Shown in pieces: positions 1 through 11,120 of a DNA stretch of 64,000 nucleotides; the first letter of the stretch is position 1; each line of letters opens with the position of its first letter. A program made the translations under genes and the position numbers. Source of the stretch: Pegoplata infirma (Eukaryota; Arthropoda; Insecta; Diptera; Anthomyiidae); assembly GCA_963921195.1 (NCBI GenBank), contig OY992537.1, positions 93,330,736 to 93,394,735 of the forward strand, given 5' to 3'. Below the pieces are notes generated by a model, which saw nothing but the letters and a program-made list of their open reading frames with translations, was not told the DNA's origin and did no database searches.

Positions 1-330
1 TAATTTAATTATTCATACGCCTGTATTTTACATATGTAAAATATTAAACAAAATACCGGATTAAAAGACAACAACGCTGTTGTTGACACTATTTTTTCTG
101 GTACCTTAACAATTCGAATTTTAATCAAGTGTTTAATTTTTTTTGTATTAAAAACAAACTGAAATTACTACGAAAAATAGTCAAACGTTAATAAAAAGTG
201 TTTTTTTAACTAATTTAAATTTTGACGAATATTCGGCAAACTGTTAACGAATATTTATTTAACCGAATATTCAAAAAACATGCCGAATATGCCGAATACC
301 GAATAGTGACGAATATTCGCGACATCCCTA
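1..330. mobile_element. hAT-like element, one end only
   Basis: The stretch ends in GCGACATCCCTA, the inverse of TAGGGATGTCGC, a terminus typical of hAT transposons. About 110 bp inside this end is packed with CGAATATTCG, CCGAATA and similar short inverted motifs, as often seen in subterminal regions of non-autonomous hAT elements. The other end lies outside the window, so no target duplication can be checked. No coding capacity is visible. The hAT assignment is inference from the terminus. Confidence 0.5.
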
Positions 331-344
331 AAAATTATGTTAAA

Positions 345-900
345 AAAATTTTAATGAACCCAAAACTTTTGGTGAAAAAAAATTTGTATGAAAAAAAGTT
401 TTTGATGAAAAGAAAAATTTGTTGATGTAAAAAAAATTGATGAAAAAAAAAATATGAAAAAAAATTTTTTGGTGAGAAAAAAATTGATAATAAAAAATTT
501 GATGAAAACAAATATGATAAAAAAAAATTTATGAAAAAAAAATTTTGATGAAAAAAAAAAATTGATTGAAAAAAAAAAATTATAAAAAAAAAATGATAAA
601 AAAAAAATATGAAAAAAAAAAAAATTTATGAAAAAAATTTTGATAAAAAACAAAAAAATGATGAAAAAAAATTTTATGAAAAAAAAAAAAAAATTGATGA
701 AAAAAAAATTTGATGAAAAAAAAATTGATAAAAAAAAAAAAATTATAAAAAAAATGATGAAAAAAAGTTTGATGAAAAAAAAAGTTTGATGAAAAAAAAA
801 AATTGATGAAAAAAATTGATTGAAAAAAAAATTGATGAAAAAAAAAAATTTGATGAAAAAAAAAAAAAAATTTGATGAAAAAAAAAATTTTTTTGTTGAA
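345..900 (+). repeat. A-rich degenerate array of ATTGATGAAAAAAA-like units
   Basis: Poly-A runs are broken every 8 to 20 bases by TTTGATG, TTGATG or TTATG, giving an irregular tandem array. Open frames read here are artefacts of the K/N/F-rich composition. The array sits directly before the GGTGAA cassette, and the same array-plus-cassette order recurs at 33.6-34.2 kb and, inverted, at 15.5, 45.1 and 51.0 kb. It is therefore part of a dispersed composite repeat, not random low complexity. Confidence 0.8.
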
Positions 901-1112
901 AAATAATTATGTTACTTTTTATTCACCAGCTAATGAAAAACGGGTTTATTCACCACGAGGTGAATTATTATCCAAGTTACAAACCCAAGTTATTAAAATT
1001 TTTGGTTTTAAGAAAATGAAAATAGTAATTCTTGATTTCTTTTTCGTTAATTGTTAGCTTATATAGTCAAACTGAGGTGGCGTACTGCAACTTTTTTAAA
1101 ATTAGATACCAG
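901..1112 (+). repeat. GGTGAA/TTCACC cassette of the composite repeat
   Basis: The segment holds TTATGTTACTTTTTATTCAC, an imperfect CACCAGCTGGTG-like palindrome, a TTATCCAAGTTA motif, then AGCTTATATAGTCAAACTGA and GGTGGCGTNCTGCAAC, and ends near GCCTAAAAACATTATC. The same order is found at 34028-34231 and, reversed, at 15491-16000 and 45135-45365. No protein is recognisable. It is the non-array part of a dispersed repeat of unknown class. Confidence 0.75.
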
Positions 1113-1643
1113 CCTAAAAACATTATCAAAATAATTTTTGTCTTTAAAATTAGCACCTGTAGATCAAAACCGTGAGATATGTGAGATACAGTAGTTGATT
1201 TAAAAAAATATTGTTGAATATCGAATTTTAATTGCTCTAACAATACGCGAAATAAACAGTTTTTTCGCTCTCCTGAAAAGTTTTTTTTTTTTAAGATAGA
1301 GGGTTTTGAATATAGGCCCTCGATATATAAAATTATTTTTTTTACGCCTGAGGTGTAGGTTATGTTTAGCAACTTTGAAGAAAATATTAATGCAAATATT
1401 TTTGTGGAACATATTAACCCCCTAACTGAAATTCCGAGGTGATCTTCAAAACGGCGACACACTTTTAACTTTTTTGCTCTCTTCTTCTAGAATCAATCGT
1501 CAGAAATCCGAAATTTTAGAAAAAGTTCCAAATTGTTGTATAGTGTTACCCGAATTGATTTTTTTTGCAGTTTTTTTTTATTTATTAATTGACATTTAGC
1601 ATACATATAATAAAGTGCGAATTATACTATTTTAACTCATAAC
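1113..1643. other. Unassigned AT-rich stretch
   Basis: No repeat end, RNA gene or recognised protein is seen. A 131-codon open frame on the minus strand (1067-1462) begins inside the neighbouring cassette and shows no motif; it is treated as chance. Confidence 0.5.
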
Positions 1644-2068
1644 TAAAGATGGGCGCTGGTCACGTGATTTGCGTGATTCACGTGAATCACGCGTGAGTGT
1701 GAGTGATTTTTATTTCAATCAAGTGATTGTGAGTGAGCGTGAGTTGAAAAACAATCTGAGTGAGTGATTAGTGGGTGAATCATTTATTTTTTACGTTAGT
1801 TTACGTGATTAGATTTTTTGATTTGCCCAATTTTGTTTTAATTTTCTGTAAAAAAATTTTTTTTTTTAGTTTTTGTTTTTTTTTTTTTTGTGGTAAGAAA
1901 ATTTTATTGCGTGAGTAGATTTTGCGTGACTCACGCGTGAGCGTTATTGAATCTGGCGTGAGTCACTCTTTATAGTATAATTAAATTTGTCATAAATGAG
2001 TGATTCGATTATTTTTTGCGTGAGCGTGAGTGAGTGTGAGGTAAAATCCACTCACGCGCCCGTCTCTA
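1644..2068. mobile_element. hAT-like MITE with GTGAGT-rich interior
   Basis: The ends are TAAAGATGGGCGC and GCGCCCGTCTCTA, imperfect inverted repeats. The interior is built from CACGTGATT, GCGTGAGT and GTGAGTGAGCGT motifs on both strands. Flanks CTCATAAC and CTCACAAT match at six of eight bases, consistent with an eroded 8-bp hAT target duplication. Related elements lie at 52264, 60925-61310 and 62183-62574. It has no coding capacity. Confidence 0.7.
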
Positions 2069-2483
2069 CTCACAATTCTTTAGCGTATAATTAAATTTGT
2101 CATAAATAAATTAATATGAAAATGCATTTTTTTACCCTACACCACTCTGTGGGTATAATAGGTTTAGCCGATGTTTTTCTGAAGTTTACCGTGTCGAGTC
2201 AGATTTTTTGATAGCAGATGATATTATATACTAAAAAATCAGTAGTTGCTATCAAGTTGAAAAATGTAGAAGAAAATTTTATTTAATTTGACTGGTAATT
2301 GTATGAAACTACCCGATATTTACATAAATCTCTTAAAATATGCGAAAATAGAAGGTATTTCATTAAATTTTTATAAAATCTGAGTAAGATCAGACCATTT
2401 CTGAACTAAATCACAACCCGAGTAAAAAATTTTTGATATACTCATATATTTTTAATATAATAATATAAAAATGGATCCATCTT

Positions 2484-3091
2484 TTGATTCCAAAAATGGA
2501 GGATCCAAAAATATATGATTAAATCTTATTATATCAAATTTGATATAATAAGATATACAGTTGAACCTCGATTATCCGGGTTGCACGGGACCGAACTTAG
2601 CACGGATAATCGAAAAACACGGTTGAAAGAGGTTATATATTTTTCTACATTTGTATATGTTCGTGAATATATTGCACGGATAATAGAGGTAAACCACGGT
2701 TAATAGAGGTAAAAACAATAACAAAAAATACAATATGTACGTACATGTATGAATTGCACGGATAGTAGAGGTAAAGCACGGTTAATAGAGGTAAAAAACA
2801 AACACAAAGCATGCCGGTTAATAGAGTCGCCGGTTAATAGAGGGCCGGATAATCGAGGTTCAACTGTAATTAGATCCCAAAAATGGAACGGTAAATTTTA
2901 TCTGATTTGATATATAAGATCATATTAGATCTAATAAGATATATTTATATATTATTATATCTTATTAGATCTTATATTTTATAATATCAAATTATATAAC
3001 ATTTACCGTTCCATTTTTTGGATCTAATTATATCAAATTTGATCTAATAAGATATAATATTTTTTTTGGATCCTCCATTTTTGGGATAAAA
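2484..3091. mobile_element. Foldback element with GGAGGATCC arms
   Basis: The outer arms read CCAAAAATGGAGGATCCAAAA and its inverse near 3066-3087. The inner arms GGATCCAAAAATGGAACGG-like and CCGTTCCATTTTTTGGATC are also inverted, and between them are palindromic ATATCAAATTTGATATAATA and TAATAAGATATA motifs. The whole can fold into a long hairpin. A pogo-like MITE interrupts the left arm at a TA. No transposase is present. Confidence 0.65.
2558..2866. mobile_element. pogo/Tigger-like MITE, 309 bp
   Basis: The termini CAGTTGAACCTCGATTATCC and GGATAATCGAGGTTCAACTG are perfect inverted repeats, flanked on both sides by TA (2556-2557 and 2867-2868). The pattern CAGT..ACCTCG.TTATCCG with a TA duplication is that of pogo/Tigger-type Tc1/mariner elements. 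The interior repeats CACGGTTAATAGAGGTAAA several times. It is non-autonomous and inserted into the foldback around it. Confidence 0.85.
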
Positions 3092-3320
3092 TGATATATT
3101 ACTTTTTTTTAGTCAGGCAGATACAAATTTCCCCCGATATCCAATTAAAATCTGTCTTATGACAACCCCATTTTTATGTATTTTCTATAATATAAATTAA
3201 AAATCTAACCAAATATAGATCCAATCAGTCCATGCTTGCTCTAGTTACCCATTTTTTTAAGCCACTGGTATAGGGTGTTTAATGATCAGTCGTGGCCGAC
3301 CATAGTTTTCTTATTTGTTA

Positions 3321-3664
3321 TTTAATTGTTCGAATGCAAAAAAAAATATGAATTATTTGACTATCAATTTAAAATGGTCATTTGAAAAATTTAACATTAA
3401 TTCATGTGGTTCACCACATTAAAAACTATTGAACATTTATTAATATATTTGCGCTGTTATTAATTGTGAAAAATGTTAATAATAAATTAAAGGCTATTTT
3501 ACCTTTAAATTATGGTTTACTAGGGTGGAGCAAATTTTATTTTTTTTTTAATTTCAAAATAATCGTGATCAAAAAAGTTGAATTTTAGGGTCTTTGGGTT
3601 CCTTTTTATGACTTGAAAATCGAAAAGCTTCGAAAAAAAGTGAAAGCATTTTTTTCCAATTTTT
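3321..3664. other. Unassigned spacer
   Basis: AT-rich sequence with no repeat terminus or coding signal that I recognise. Confidence 0.5.
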
Positions 3665-5356
3665 TATACCCTCCACTCTAGTAATAGGGGGTATATATAA
3701 GTTTGTCATTCCGTTTGTAACTCATCGAAATATCGGTCTGGGACCCCATAAGGTATATATTAGAGTGTCCCTTATTTTGGAAATGTTGGAAATCTTGAGA
3801 CGGTACCCGCTCATTTTTTTCCTTTTGACTTAAAAATAACTCAGGAAAAATTTTACGCCCCTAGGACCACGCCTTCCCTACGCGACGGGCCCTTAAAGAG
3901 CGGGGCCTAAAAAATCATTTTTCCATACAAACCAAAAAATTTTTTTTTTGATTTTTAATTTTTTTGTTATTATTTATTATATTACTTGGTTTGCTTATTC
4001 ACAACAAAAAATTTGATTTTGGTGGGATAAGTCTTTCAGCGCTAAAAAATTTTTCGCAAAAAAAAATTTTGAGCCGCCGGGGTCCTACAGTAAAAAATTT
4101 TTAAAAAATATTTTTTTTTAGTTTTGACCAGCAACGGTTTTAGCTGCTATGTTGCTTTAAATGATATATATTCATAAAAAAATATTTTTTGTATCTGTGA
4201 CATCTTAATCGTGTTCTAAAAAAGGGTAAAAAATGCATTGATGATTTTTTTCGATACACGATAAAAATGTCACAAATATGAATAATATTTTTTTTGGAAT
4301 ATATATCATTAAAAACAACATAAAAACTAAAACCATTGCTTTTCAAAACTAAAAAAAAATATTTTTTAAAAATTTTTTACCGTAGGATTCCTACGGCTCA
4401 AAATTTTTTTTTTTCGAAAAAGATAAAGATGTCACAGATATGAATAATTTTTTTTTTGGAATATATATCATTTAAAGCAACATAGCAGCTAAAACCGTTG
4501 CTGGTCAAAACTAAAAAAAAATATTTTTTAAAAATTTTTTACTGTAGGACCCCGGCCGCCCAAATTTTTTTTTTGCGAAAAATTTTTTAGCGCTGAAAGA
4601 CTTATCCCTCCAAAATCAAATTTTTTGTCGTGAATAAGCAAACCAAGTAATATAATAATTAATAACAAAAAAATTAAAAATCAAAAAAAAATTTTTTTGG
4701 TTTGTATGGAAAAATGATTTTTTAGGCCCCGCTCTTTAAGGCCCCGTCGCGTAGGGAAGGCGTGGTCCTAGGGGCGTAAAATTTTTCCTGAGTTATTTTT
4801 AAGTCAAAAGGAAAAAAATGAGCGGGTACCGTCTCAAGATTTCCAACATTTCCAAAATAAGGGACACTCTAGTATATATATTATTGATCAGTGATCGAGT
4901 CTAAGACATTCTAGCGATGTCCGTCTGTCTGTCCGTCTGTGTAAATGGTGATCACGGCAAAGTATTAAACACATATGACTGAGACTTTGCAAATTTTCTT
5001 GTTGTTGTCCTAAGCAGTTTTCATTTGAGCGAAATCGGTTCAGAGGTTCAAAAGCTATGAACTAAAATGTAAGAACACCTCGAAAATTTTGGTATATTCT
5101 ACATAACCTAAAAATACAAAATGCTTTAAATTGGCTGCTGGTTGGCATATGTGAACAGAATTGGACACAGAATGGAATTTTTACAAGTACAAACCAATTT
5201 AAAAAAAAAAATTTTCGCGGAATTTTTTTTCAACAAAATTTTTTTTTCGCGGAATTTTTTTTTTTCAAAAAATGTTTTTTTACAAATACTCTTTTATTAC
5301 ATTGTGGAGGGTATCAATACATTCGGAAAAGCGGAATTTAACTTTTTTACTTGCTT
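3665..5356 (+). mobile_element. mini-me-like repeat with foldback insertion
   Basis: It starts TATACCCTCCACTCTAGTAA, runs through GTTTGTCATTCCGTTTGTAA, a TA tract, a core ending GATGTCCGTCTGTCTGTCCG, and finishes GTGGAGGGTAT, an imperfect TTCGG..GCGGAA hairpin and TTTTTTACTTGCTT. This order (TATACCC, TA tract, GTCY tract, hairpin, CTTG end) is the family signature. A 1.1-kb foldback sits in the TA tract. The 3' half is an inverted relative of the neighbour at 5452-7204. Confidence 0.85.
3763..4869. mobile_element. Foldback element, TIR GAGTGTCCC, TA-flanked
   Basis: The two ends are near-perfect inverted repeats of roughly 350 bp, from GAGTGTCCCTTATTTTGGAA at 3763 to its inverse ending at 4869, each bordered by TA. 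Shared landmarks include GGTACCCGCTCA and ACGCCCCTAGGACCACGCC. The right-hand half also duplicates internal sequence twice (AACCATTGCTTTTCAAAACT and AACCGTTGCTGGTCAAAACT blocks). No coding capacity. It was inserted after the surrounding mini-me. A fragment of one end recurs at about 40385-40421. Confidence 0.85.
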
Positions 5357-5931
5357 AAGCTTAAAATATGTATAAGTTTTTATTTGGAAATTACTTAAAA
5401 TTTTTTTTTTGATGAAAGAAACAATTTTGATAACAAAACGTAAAATAAAAACAAGTAGAAAAGTTTAATTGGACTTGGTCGAATTCATGAATACCTTGCA
5501 CAATGTCCTTCTTAAGTGATAGCAAATTTTCAACGTAAAAAAAACAATTTTGATTAGAAATATTTTATTTTGACTGAATACTTTTTTCAGTAATTTTTGA
5601 AAAAAAAAAATACAAAATTTTTTTTTGAGTCAAAAATACGTTTTAAAATATTTTCGTGACTCACCAATGTTTTACAAGCTTGTTTAAGTCATAAGTTCAT
5701 CCAAGCGCCATCTACCGCGATCTAATTTTATAAGAAAACTTATTTTTGATTAATAAATATATTTTGTAAATTTGAGCCAAATCGTACCATAATTAAAAAA
5801 AAAAAATCCTGTCGGGATTAAACTTTAAAAAACCTTACCCCAGACAGAACTAATATATTTTACAAGTTTGCTGACAATCGGTAAAGCAGTTATTGAGTTT
5901 ACGTACCTGGAAGAAATGATTTTTATACATA

Positions 5932-6235
5932 TGAGGCATTCCACACCAAATGTCGCGCTACAGAAAAACATGTGTCCCGTGAATTTCTGATTTAATCTTA
6001 AAAAAAAAAATCCTTTAAAAAAGTGGCCGGATTTTTTATAAATTGAGTTTTTTAAGAATGGAAAATTTCAGAAAAGATTCTGGAAATTTTCAAAAAAAAA
6101 TTTTGTCGATAGTCCATACAATACTACATGTGCTTTGATCTCGTCACGATCTTCTAAAGACTATTTTATAATTTGCTAAATAGTCTTGACAAGATCTTGA
6201 AGGGGTCGCCCGTTTTCAAGGAGTAGTATAACCAA
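5932..6235. mobile_element. Partial TGAGGCATTCC element
   Basis: It begins after TA with TGAGGCATTCCACACCAAAT and continues through CGCTACAGAAAAACATGTGT, the terminus of the complete palindromic element at 62872-63305. The matching right terminus is missing. The interior shares GTGGCCGGATTTTT with the 23-24 kb copy. Confidence 0.65.
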
Positions 6236-6449
6236 GTAAAAAATATAAAAATACCACGCTATGTCCAATTCTGTTCACATATGCCAACCAGCAGCCAATT
6301 TAAAGCATTTTGTATTTTTAGGTTATGTAGAATGTACTAAAATTTTTGAGGTGTTCTTGCATTTTCGTTCATTACTTCTCAACCGCTGAACCGATTTCGC
6401 TCAAATGCAATACCAAACAACTCAGGACAACAAAAAGTGAATGTGCTAA

Positions 6450-7028
6450 CAAGGAAGGTCTCTCACAGGGCATCCACCGATTGTCCTGAAACTTTAATAC
6501 GGGAATGAGGGGGAAAAATAAGAGTTACCAGTTTTTTTTAGCTGCCCATCACAAATTTTAAAAAAGTTTGCCGCCTTATGAAAAATTAAAGGCTTTCGGG
6601 AAAATCCGTATAAAAGCCGAATTAATAGGAATTTCACCAAACGAAAAAATACGTGTCGGCTTAATTTTGATAGAGATTATTTTATATGATTTTTGCGGTC
6701 GTACGTATATACATCTCCATATGAACTACCCCTACGATTATACATGTTTGACAAAAACGAACTAAACGAAGTCGAATTTGGACACGTCCGATACACCATT
6801 AGATAGGTCTTCAAAAAAACTTTCGACCTGTATAAAATGTTCATATAGTTTCTTTTGAAGAAATGAGAAAAATCCTCAAAAAAAGAAAAAAATCTCGTTT
6901 TCCCCACTCCCCTTTGACCCGCTAATGTGAGATTGGGCCGCTTTAAAAAACAGGTAACTCTTATTTTGCACTTTCCTATATGCAAGTTTCAGGACAATCA
7001 GCTGGTGCCCTGTGAAAGACCTTCCTTG
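6450..7028. mobile_element. Harbinger-like MITE, TSD TAA
   Basis: The termini CAAGGAAGGTCTCTCACAGG and its near inverse CCTGTGAAAGACCTTCCTTG are flanked by TAA at 6447-6449 and 7029-7031. A TWA target duplication is the hallmark of PIF/Harbinger; the superfamily call rests on that. The inner arms continue as ATTGTCCTGAAACTT and its inverse. The same terminus and TSD occur at 13207-13802. No transposase is present. Confidence 0.75.
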
Positions 7029-7204
7029 TAAGTCTCAGTCATATATGTTTAATACTTTGGACGTGATCACCATTTCCACAGAAGGACAGACAGACGGATA
7101 GACAGATATACTTTATAGGATCTCAGGCCGATATTTCGATGTGTTACAAACGGAATGACAAACTTATATATACCCCCTATCACTAACAATAAGTGGAGGG
7201 TATA

Positions 7205-7350
7205 CAAAATTATTTAGATATAGCGAAAGGAAATGTGTGCCCAAATGATCTTTCCAACGGCTTCCGTAAGACCCCTGTAAAATATTTGTTTTTAACATTT
7301 TGGAGACTATAAAAAATTCAGCACACCCGAATTTACTCATTCAATTGTTT
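7205..7350 (+). mobile_element. mini-me-like 3' fragment
   Basis: It contains ACATTTTGGAGACTATAAAA, a decayed TTCAGCACACCCGAA hairpin and TCAATTGTTTTT, which is the 3' end of the family. It abuts the next copy head to tail. Confidence 0.7.
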
Positions 7351-7351
7351 T

Positions 7352-9133
7352 TATACCCTCCAGCCACCGTATTGGGGTATACTCACTTTGTCATTCCGTG
7401 TGTAACGCATCGAAATGTCGGTGTATGACATCACGAAGTATATATATATATTAGAGTTAATTTTGAAAATTTGATATGCGGATATCATCATTTTTTTGAA
7501 GAATTTAGGGGAACTAAAAAGAATGGCGCTATTTTTTTGGGAAAAAAATCGCTCCTTGGGATGGTTCAACGCATCTGAAAACGCGAATTTTGAGCTGATT
7601 TTTCAGCAGAGCTAAAATTGCTGAATATATCGCAAATCTGATTTCATCAGTCGATTCTACAGCAAAAAATAATACAATGGTCATTTTTCAAACTCTTAAA
7701 AAAAGTTCCAAAAACCCATCACAGAGGGCGGAAATATAAGGTTTTCCATTTTCTTTTTAAATTAATTTTTTAAATATGCACAATTAAAGGGCATATTCAG
7801 CTTGACAAAATGGTACTAAATTTTCCGTTCTATCACAACCCGTTAAAAAGTTATCAATTCTCAAAAATGGACAAAAACACGTTTTTTTGAGAACTTTGAC
7901 CTCAATTTTCTCGAAAACATGACGTGATAGAAAAATTTGAAATCTAGATTCAGAATCAGCATCGAAATGTTAATCGAAAACAATTTTTATGATCCCAGAA
8001 TATCATCCAAAAACATCACAAAAAAATGGTCTCAATAATGCACAAAAAATGCGTTTTTTGTGAACTTTGACCTCAATTATCTCAAAAACCTGACGTAACG
8101 GAACATTTTGGAAACCAGATTTGGAATCAGCATTGAGATAAAAATCGAAAACGAGTGTCCAGACCGCGGACCCATCCAAAAAAATTTCAAATTTCGGTTA
8201 GTGTTTTATAATTTTGCCATTAGAAAAAAAAACTTTGAAGCCTTATAACTTTTTAATGGGTTGTGATAGAAAGGTGCTTTTCGTACCAAATTTCTAAGCA
8301 AAAACTGCCTCTTCATCGTGCATGATTAAAAAAATAATTTAATTAAAAAAAAAAAAATCGATTTTTCCGCCCCCTGTTGTGGGTTATTGGAACTTGTTTT
8401 AAGGGTTCAAAAAACTGCTATTATTTTAATTTTTGGTGTAGAATCGACTGGTGCAATCAGATTTGCTATATATTCAGCCGTTTTATCTCTGCAAAAAAAT
8501 CAGCTCAAAATCCGCGTTTTCACCCCAAGGAGTGAACATTTTTCCGAAAAAATACCGGCATTCTTTTTAGCTCCCCTAAATCCTTTAAAAAAATGATGAT
8601 ATCCGATAAACAGATGAAGTGACATAGTCACCAAACGAACTCTAATATATATATACACGATACTGTCCAAAATAAAAGAGCGAGACTTTCGAAGTTTGGC
8701 ACAAATATGTCTTAGGTCATAGGTTAATTTCGGAAATGGACAAAATCGGACCAAGGGGAAAAAGTTCCCCCTTGGAGAACTAAACCAACCCCACAAAAAC
8801 ATAATTTTTTTGCAGGGATTTTTGTACTTTTGTTAAGCAAATGCAAAATTTTGATGCCAGAAGAAGTTAAAAATCCACCCAGAGGATTAAAAAAAGTTTT
8901 ACCCGCCCTCTTTTGTGGGCGTGGATATAAAAAATGTATTTTAATAATGATTAATTGTATTAAGTAATTGCAAAATCATGATAAATCCATTTGATAACAT
9001 CTATGGCCGGGGGAGTAAGGTGTCCCCCAACCTCCCCCCCCAAAAAAAAAACTTCCCTGGAAACTTTTTTTTTTACATTTAAGAGGTTATATAAGACTCG
9101 GCACAGCCGAACTTAACACTCTCACTTGTTTTT
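7352..9133 (+). mobile_element. mini-me-like repeat with 1.2-kb foldback insertion
   Basis: It starts TATACCCTCCAGCCACCGTA, with TATACTCACTTTGTCATTCC, and ends with TCGGCACAGCCGAA and CACTCTCACTTGTTTTTT. The segment GTCCAAAATAAAAGAGC onward with AAAAAGTTCCCCCTTGGAGA is shared with copies at 17.7, 45.6 and 51.5 kb. The TA tract is split by a foldback at 7454-8642, and the GTCY tract was lost around that insertion. Confidence 0.85.
7454..8642. mobile_element. Foldback element, TIR GAGTT, TA-flanked
   Basis: The arms begin GAGTTAATTTTG and end CAAACGAACTC, each bordered by TA. Further in they share GATATCATCATTTTTTTGAA, ATCGACTGGTGCAATCAG-like and GCTGATTTTT blocks in inverted order. The centre contains two direct copies (about 7880-8000 and 8050-8150) of AACTTTGACCTCAATT followed by CAGCATYGA and ATCGAAAAC. 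No coding capacity. Confidence 0.8.
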
Positions 9134-9918
9134 TATTAAAAATCTAAAATTTTGATCGCTGGGCTTTAGGTCGCATAAGTAAGTTTCAAGACTAGTGGAA
9201 TAAAAAAATTGTGGATACACATTGGAGCAATCATACTTAAATATAAGTGATTTTAAATAAATTAAATAAATTGATAAAAAAAATTGTCTATTAAATTGTT
9301 TGAAAATTTTCAATTTAATGAATTTTTTATATGATTTCCTAATTTATAAAATAATTATATCTTTTCTTTTTGTGTTGGCTTAACATTTTTGATTGCACAT
9401 CAGGGTATGACGGCTAAAATATTTTTGTTTATTTTTGGTAATTCATGTATGAACACACATTGATACATAAGTATGATGAGGTTTATGCCGCCTTTCACCC
9501 AATATTACCAAGAAAATACATACGAAAATACTTACGAAAAGCCAACAAAAAAATGTTGACTTATCAACTCTTTTCCTCTCTGTTGACCAAACAAACTATA
9601 AAAAGAAAAAAAAAATATTAATAACACTTGCATTAAATTTATTTTACAACAAAACAGAAAAAAAAACCAACAAAATTGTATTTCTTCTATGTTGACCAAA
9701 TACAAAATCCCGGCAATACAATACCGTACAGTACACTTAGAAAAATTTCAGGGGGGAGTTTGTAATAAAACTAAATTGAACAAAAACTTCCGTTTATTAA
9801 TTTTTTTATTTAAGAAAAAAAAAATTCCACCAAAAATTGGGATTTTTGAATAATTAAAAAATAAAAATAATATTTATATTATTTATGGTATGCTGAAGAC
9901 AAATATAAAAAAAAACTA
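9134..9918. other. Unassigned AT-rich stretch
   Basis: No repeat terminus or gene was recognised. ATGTTGACCAAA-type phrases recur at 9580 and 9690 but define no clear unit. Confidence 0.5.
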
Positions 9919-10616
9919 CACTTAAAATAATAACTATGTTAAATACTCTGTAAAATGACTGTAATCTCAATTCAACAGATATTTGACAAAGTTTTCTGTC
10001 AAAATACAGATTTAAAAAAAAAAACTTTGTGTTTTGTTGTGACAAAAAAAAACAAAGTTTCTTCTGTAATATTACTTTTAACTTTGTAATCTTAAGTTTA
10101 CAGATAATTAACAGATTTAAGCGAAATACTCTGTATTTTTTATAAAAAAGTTTTATTTGTATTTTTACTTATTTTTATGTAATCTTAATTTCATAGTTAA
10201 AAACAGAGTTTTCTGTAAAAACACGAAAATTTTATTTGTATTTTTTTTTTTGAGAAAATGTTAAAAAAGTAACAAAAAAAAAATCTTTTCAAAAATCTTA
10301 TAAAAATTTGACAAAATAATATGTTTTTTACTAAGCTCTGTAAATTTACAGATGTTTTTTTTCTGTAAAATTTTGGTTGCATAAATGCATTTTACAAATA
10401 TGTGTAAATTTACAGAGTTTTTTTTCTAAATGGTGTTTTATTTAATCAATTTTTTTTTAGAAACTCTGTAAATTAACAGTTTTTTTTTTTTGTCAAAATC
10501 ATTTTACATAGTTTTATAGTAAAATTACTAAGAAATGTTGCTAGCTGGAAAAGTATGATGTACTCTGTTAAATTAGCAGTGTTTTCTGTAATTTTACAGA
10601 GTTATTATTTTGAGTG
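9919..10616. mobile_element. MITE, TIR CACTYAAAATAATAACT, TA-flanked
   Basis: The ends CACTTAAAATAATAACT and AGTTATTATTTTGAGTG are inverted repeats bordered by TA. The interior repeats ACTCTGTAAA and TTTACAGAGTTTT on both strands. It belongs to the CACTC-ended group that also occurs at 24470, 25596 and 27266. No open frame of note. TA duplication suggests a Tc1/mariner-type mechanism, but the terminus is not one I can assign to a named family. Confidence 0.8.
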
Positions 10617-10618
10617 TA

Positions 10619-11049
10619 GAATGGAACGGTTCCATAAATAGGGATTTTCTCCTATGGTCTAGAAAAATAAAAAAAAAAAACTGATTTTATTTGTCGTAAA
10701 CTTTTTTATAAAGCCGGAGACAAATATTTATATAAACTTATTGATAGTTTGGGCCAAATCAGATTATAACCCATGCGGCCAAAAATCCAAAGTTTTGATC
10801 GACGGTTGCCACGGGTTAAAATTATAGTTTTTGACTAAAAATCTGTTTAAATGAAGATTCTATGAAAGGGCCAAAGAAAAGAAATTTTGAGATTTTTTTT
10901 TTTTAATTTCTTGAATGAAGGAATAACGGCCATTTTTGCAAATTTCAAATGGCGATATCTCGAAACCCGTAAAACCGATTTTAAATTTTATTAATATTCA
11001 TATTCCGCGCATCAAAATAAATAAATATAATGAATTGCCAGATATTTTT
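10619..11049. other. Unassigned stretch
   Basis: Contains GGAACGGTTCC and GGCGATATCTCGAAACC-type phrases that also occur near other repeats, but no element boundaries are visible. Confidence 0.45.
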
Positions 11050-11120
11050 TTGTCCTTCAACCATAGTATGGTCACTTTGGCAGTCCTTGTGTAATGCATC
11101 GAAGTGCTCCATAAAGCATA

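Larger units (their letters stand above)
2130..3320 (+). mobile_element. mini-me-like repeat, variant B, with nested insertions
   Basis: It opens with TACCCTACACCACTCTGTGG and closes with GGTATAGGGTGTTTAATGAT, GTGGCCGACCATAG and TTCTTATTTG. These are the termini of variant B, seen more completely at 47726-49566. The middle is replaced by a foldback element at about 2484-3091. The TA/GTCY core of the family is not preserved here, so it is an old, incomplete copy. Confidence 0.6.
5452..7204 (-). mobile_element. mini-me-like repeat, reversed, with two insertions
   Basis: Read on the minus strand it starts at 7204 with TATACCCTCCACTT, passes the TA and GTCY tracts (CAGACAGACGG on the plus strand) and ends near 5452 with TTTTCTACTTG. 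It shares GGCTGCTGGTTGGCATATGT with the upstream copy in opposite orientation, so the two face each other. It contains a partial TGAGGCATTCC element and a complete Harbinger-like MITE. Confidence 0.8.

Noticed and set aside
222..900. Long K/N/F-rich open frames on both strands
   Set aside because: They arise from the A-rich ATTGATG array; the composition explains the absence of stops.
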